17,976 bases of DNA from NCBI GenBank assembly GCA_910592005.1, contig CAJVPP010001770.1, positions 1 through 17,976 of the forward strand, written 5' to 3'. This DNA comes from Funneliformis mosseae (Eukaryota; Glomeromycota; Glomeromycetes; Glomerales; Glomeraceae). A model generated the notes under the pieces. The model did no database searches, had not been told where the DNA came from, and saw only the letters and a program-made list of their open reading frames with translations. Shown here in pieces: positions 17,902 to 17,976 of the stretch. Both the position numbers and the translations under genes were made by a program. Positions within the stretch are counted from its first letter, which is position 1. Every line of letters starts with the position of its first letter.

Positions 17902-17976
17902 GGGTTGGATCGGTCCGGTCCGGTCCGGTCCAAAAAGACCGGTCTTTCATCTTTCTTTGGACCGGACCGGTCCATA
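17902..17976. mobile_element. GGTCC repeat and foldback, likely left end of an element running off the window
   Basis: After AGGGTTGGAT comes CGGTC repeated four times (17911-17930), then the 14-bp palindrome AAAGACC|GGTCTTT (17934-17947), then GGACCGGACCGGTCC (17959-17973), which is the inverse of the first block. The T/CAGGG start followed by subterminal repeats resembles hAT-type ends; this is inference from memory. GGTCCGG-type repeats are, to my recollection, widespread in R. irregularis. The other end lies outside the window, so the type cannot be confirmed. Confidence 0.5.

Noticed and set aside
1..17976. tRNA genes, CRISPR arrays, mitochondrial insert
   Set aside because: No B-box-like GGTTCGANTCC with a matching cloverleaf was found on either strand, no regularly spaced repeats, and no recognisable mitochondrial gene.

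Overview
The window is AT-rich eukaryotic DNA (GC clearly below 35% by eye) with no long intact gene. It looks like nuclear DNA of an arbuscular mycorrhizal fungus of the Rhizophagus type. Three things support that: base composition, short introns of about 60-75 nt with GTAA...ATAG borders, and a minus-strand gene relic whose protein I recognise from memory as one of the large uncharacterised F-box-like families of Rhizophagus irregularis. That assignment could not be checked here. No tRNA, rRNA, CRISPR array or bacterial-style operon was found.

Layout. 1-3370 is non-coding and holds a well-defined 227-bp MITE (1247-1473), a possible GACCGG foldback (1655-1880) and a 20-nt poly-T tract. 3374-3757 is a small candidate gene on the minus strand: a TATAAATAC box, a 62-codon ORF and a likely intron after the stop. 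4300-4330 is a perfect hairpin. 4776-6477 (minus) is a badly frameshifted relic of a roughly 560-codon F-box-like gene; much of it has no ATG and is easy to miss. The 5' half of this relic plus about 0.9 kb of its upstream flank is repeated in the same orientation at 8402-9720, giving a truncated second relic. Between the copies lies a stem-rich, GC-richer patch (7634-7749).

9735-13470 is mostly empty. It holds a cluster of nested palindromes (9975-10070), a possible non-coding exon with a 36-codon ORF downstream (11398-11721) and a short repeat pair (12549-12596). 13478-13774 (minus) is a coding-like fragment of unknown family with one in-frame stop. 14297-14665 (minus) is a second small candidate gene, a paralog of the one at 3481-3669, with the same promoter element and a similarly placed intron. 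The right end is empty apart from a GC-rich island (16283-16400) and a GGTCC repeat/foldback (17902-17976) that probably begins a transposable element continuing past the window.

Taken together this is a gene-poor, decaying region shaped by local duplication, pseudogene formation and small DNA elements. The two small paralogous ORFs are the only candidates for functional protein genes. Nothing suggests an operon or pathway.
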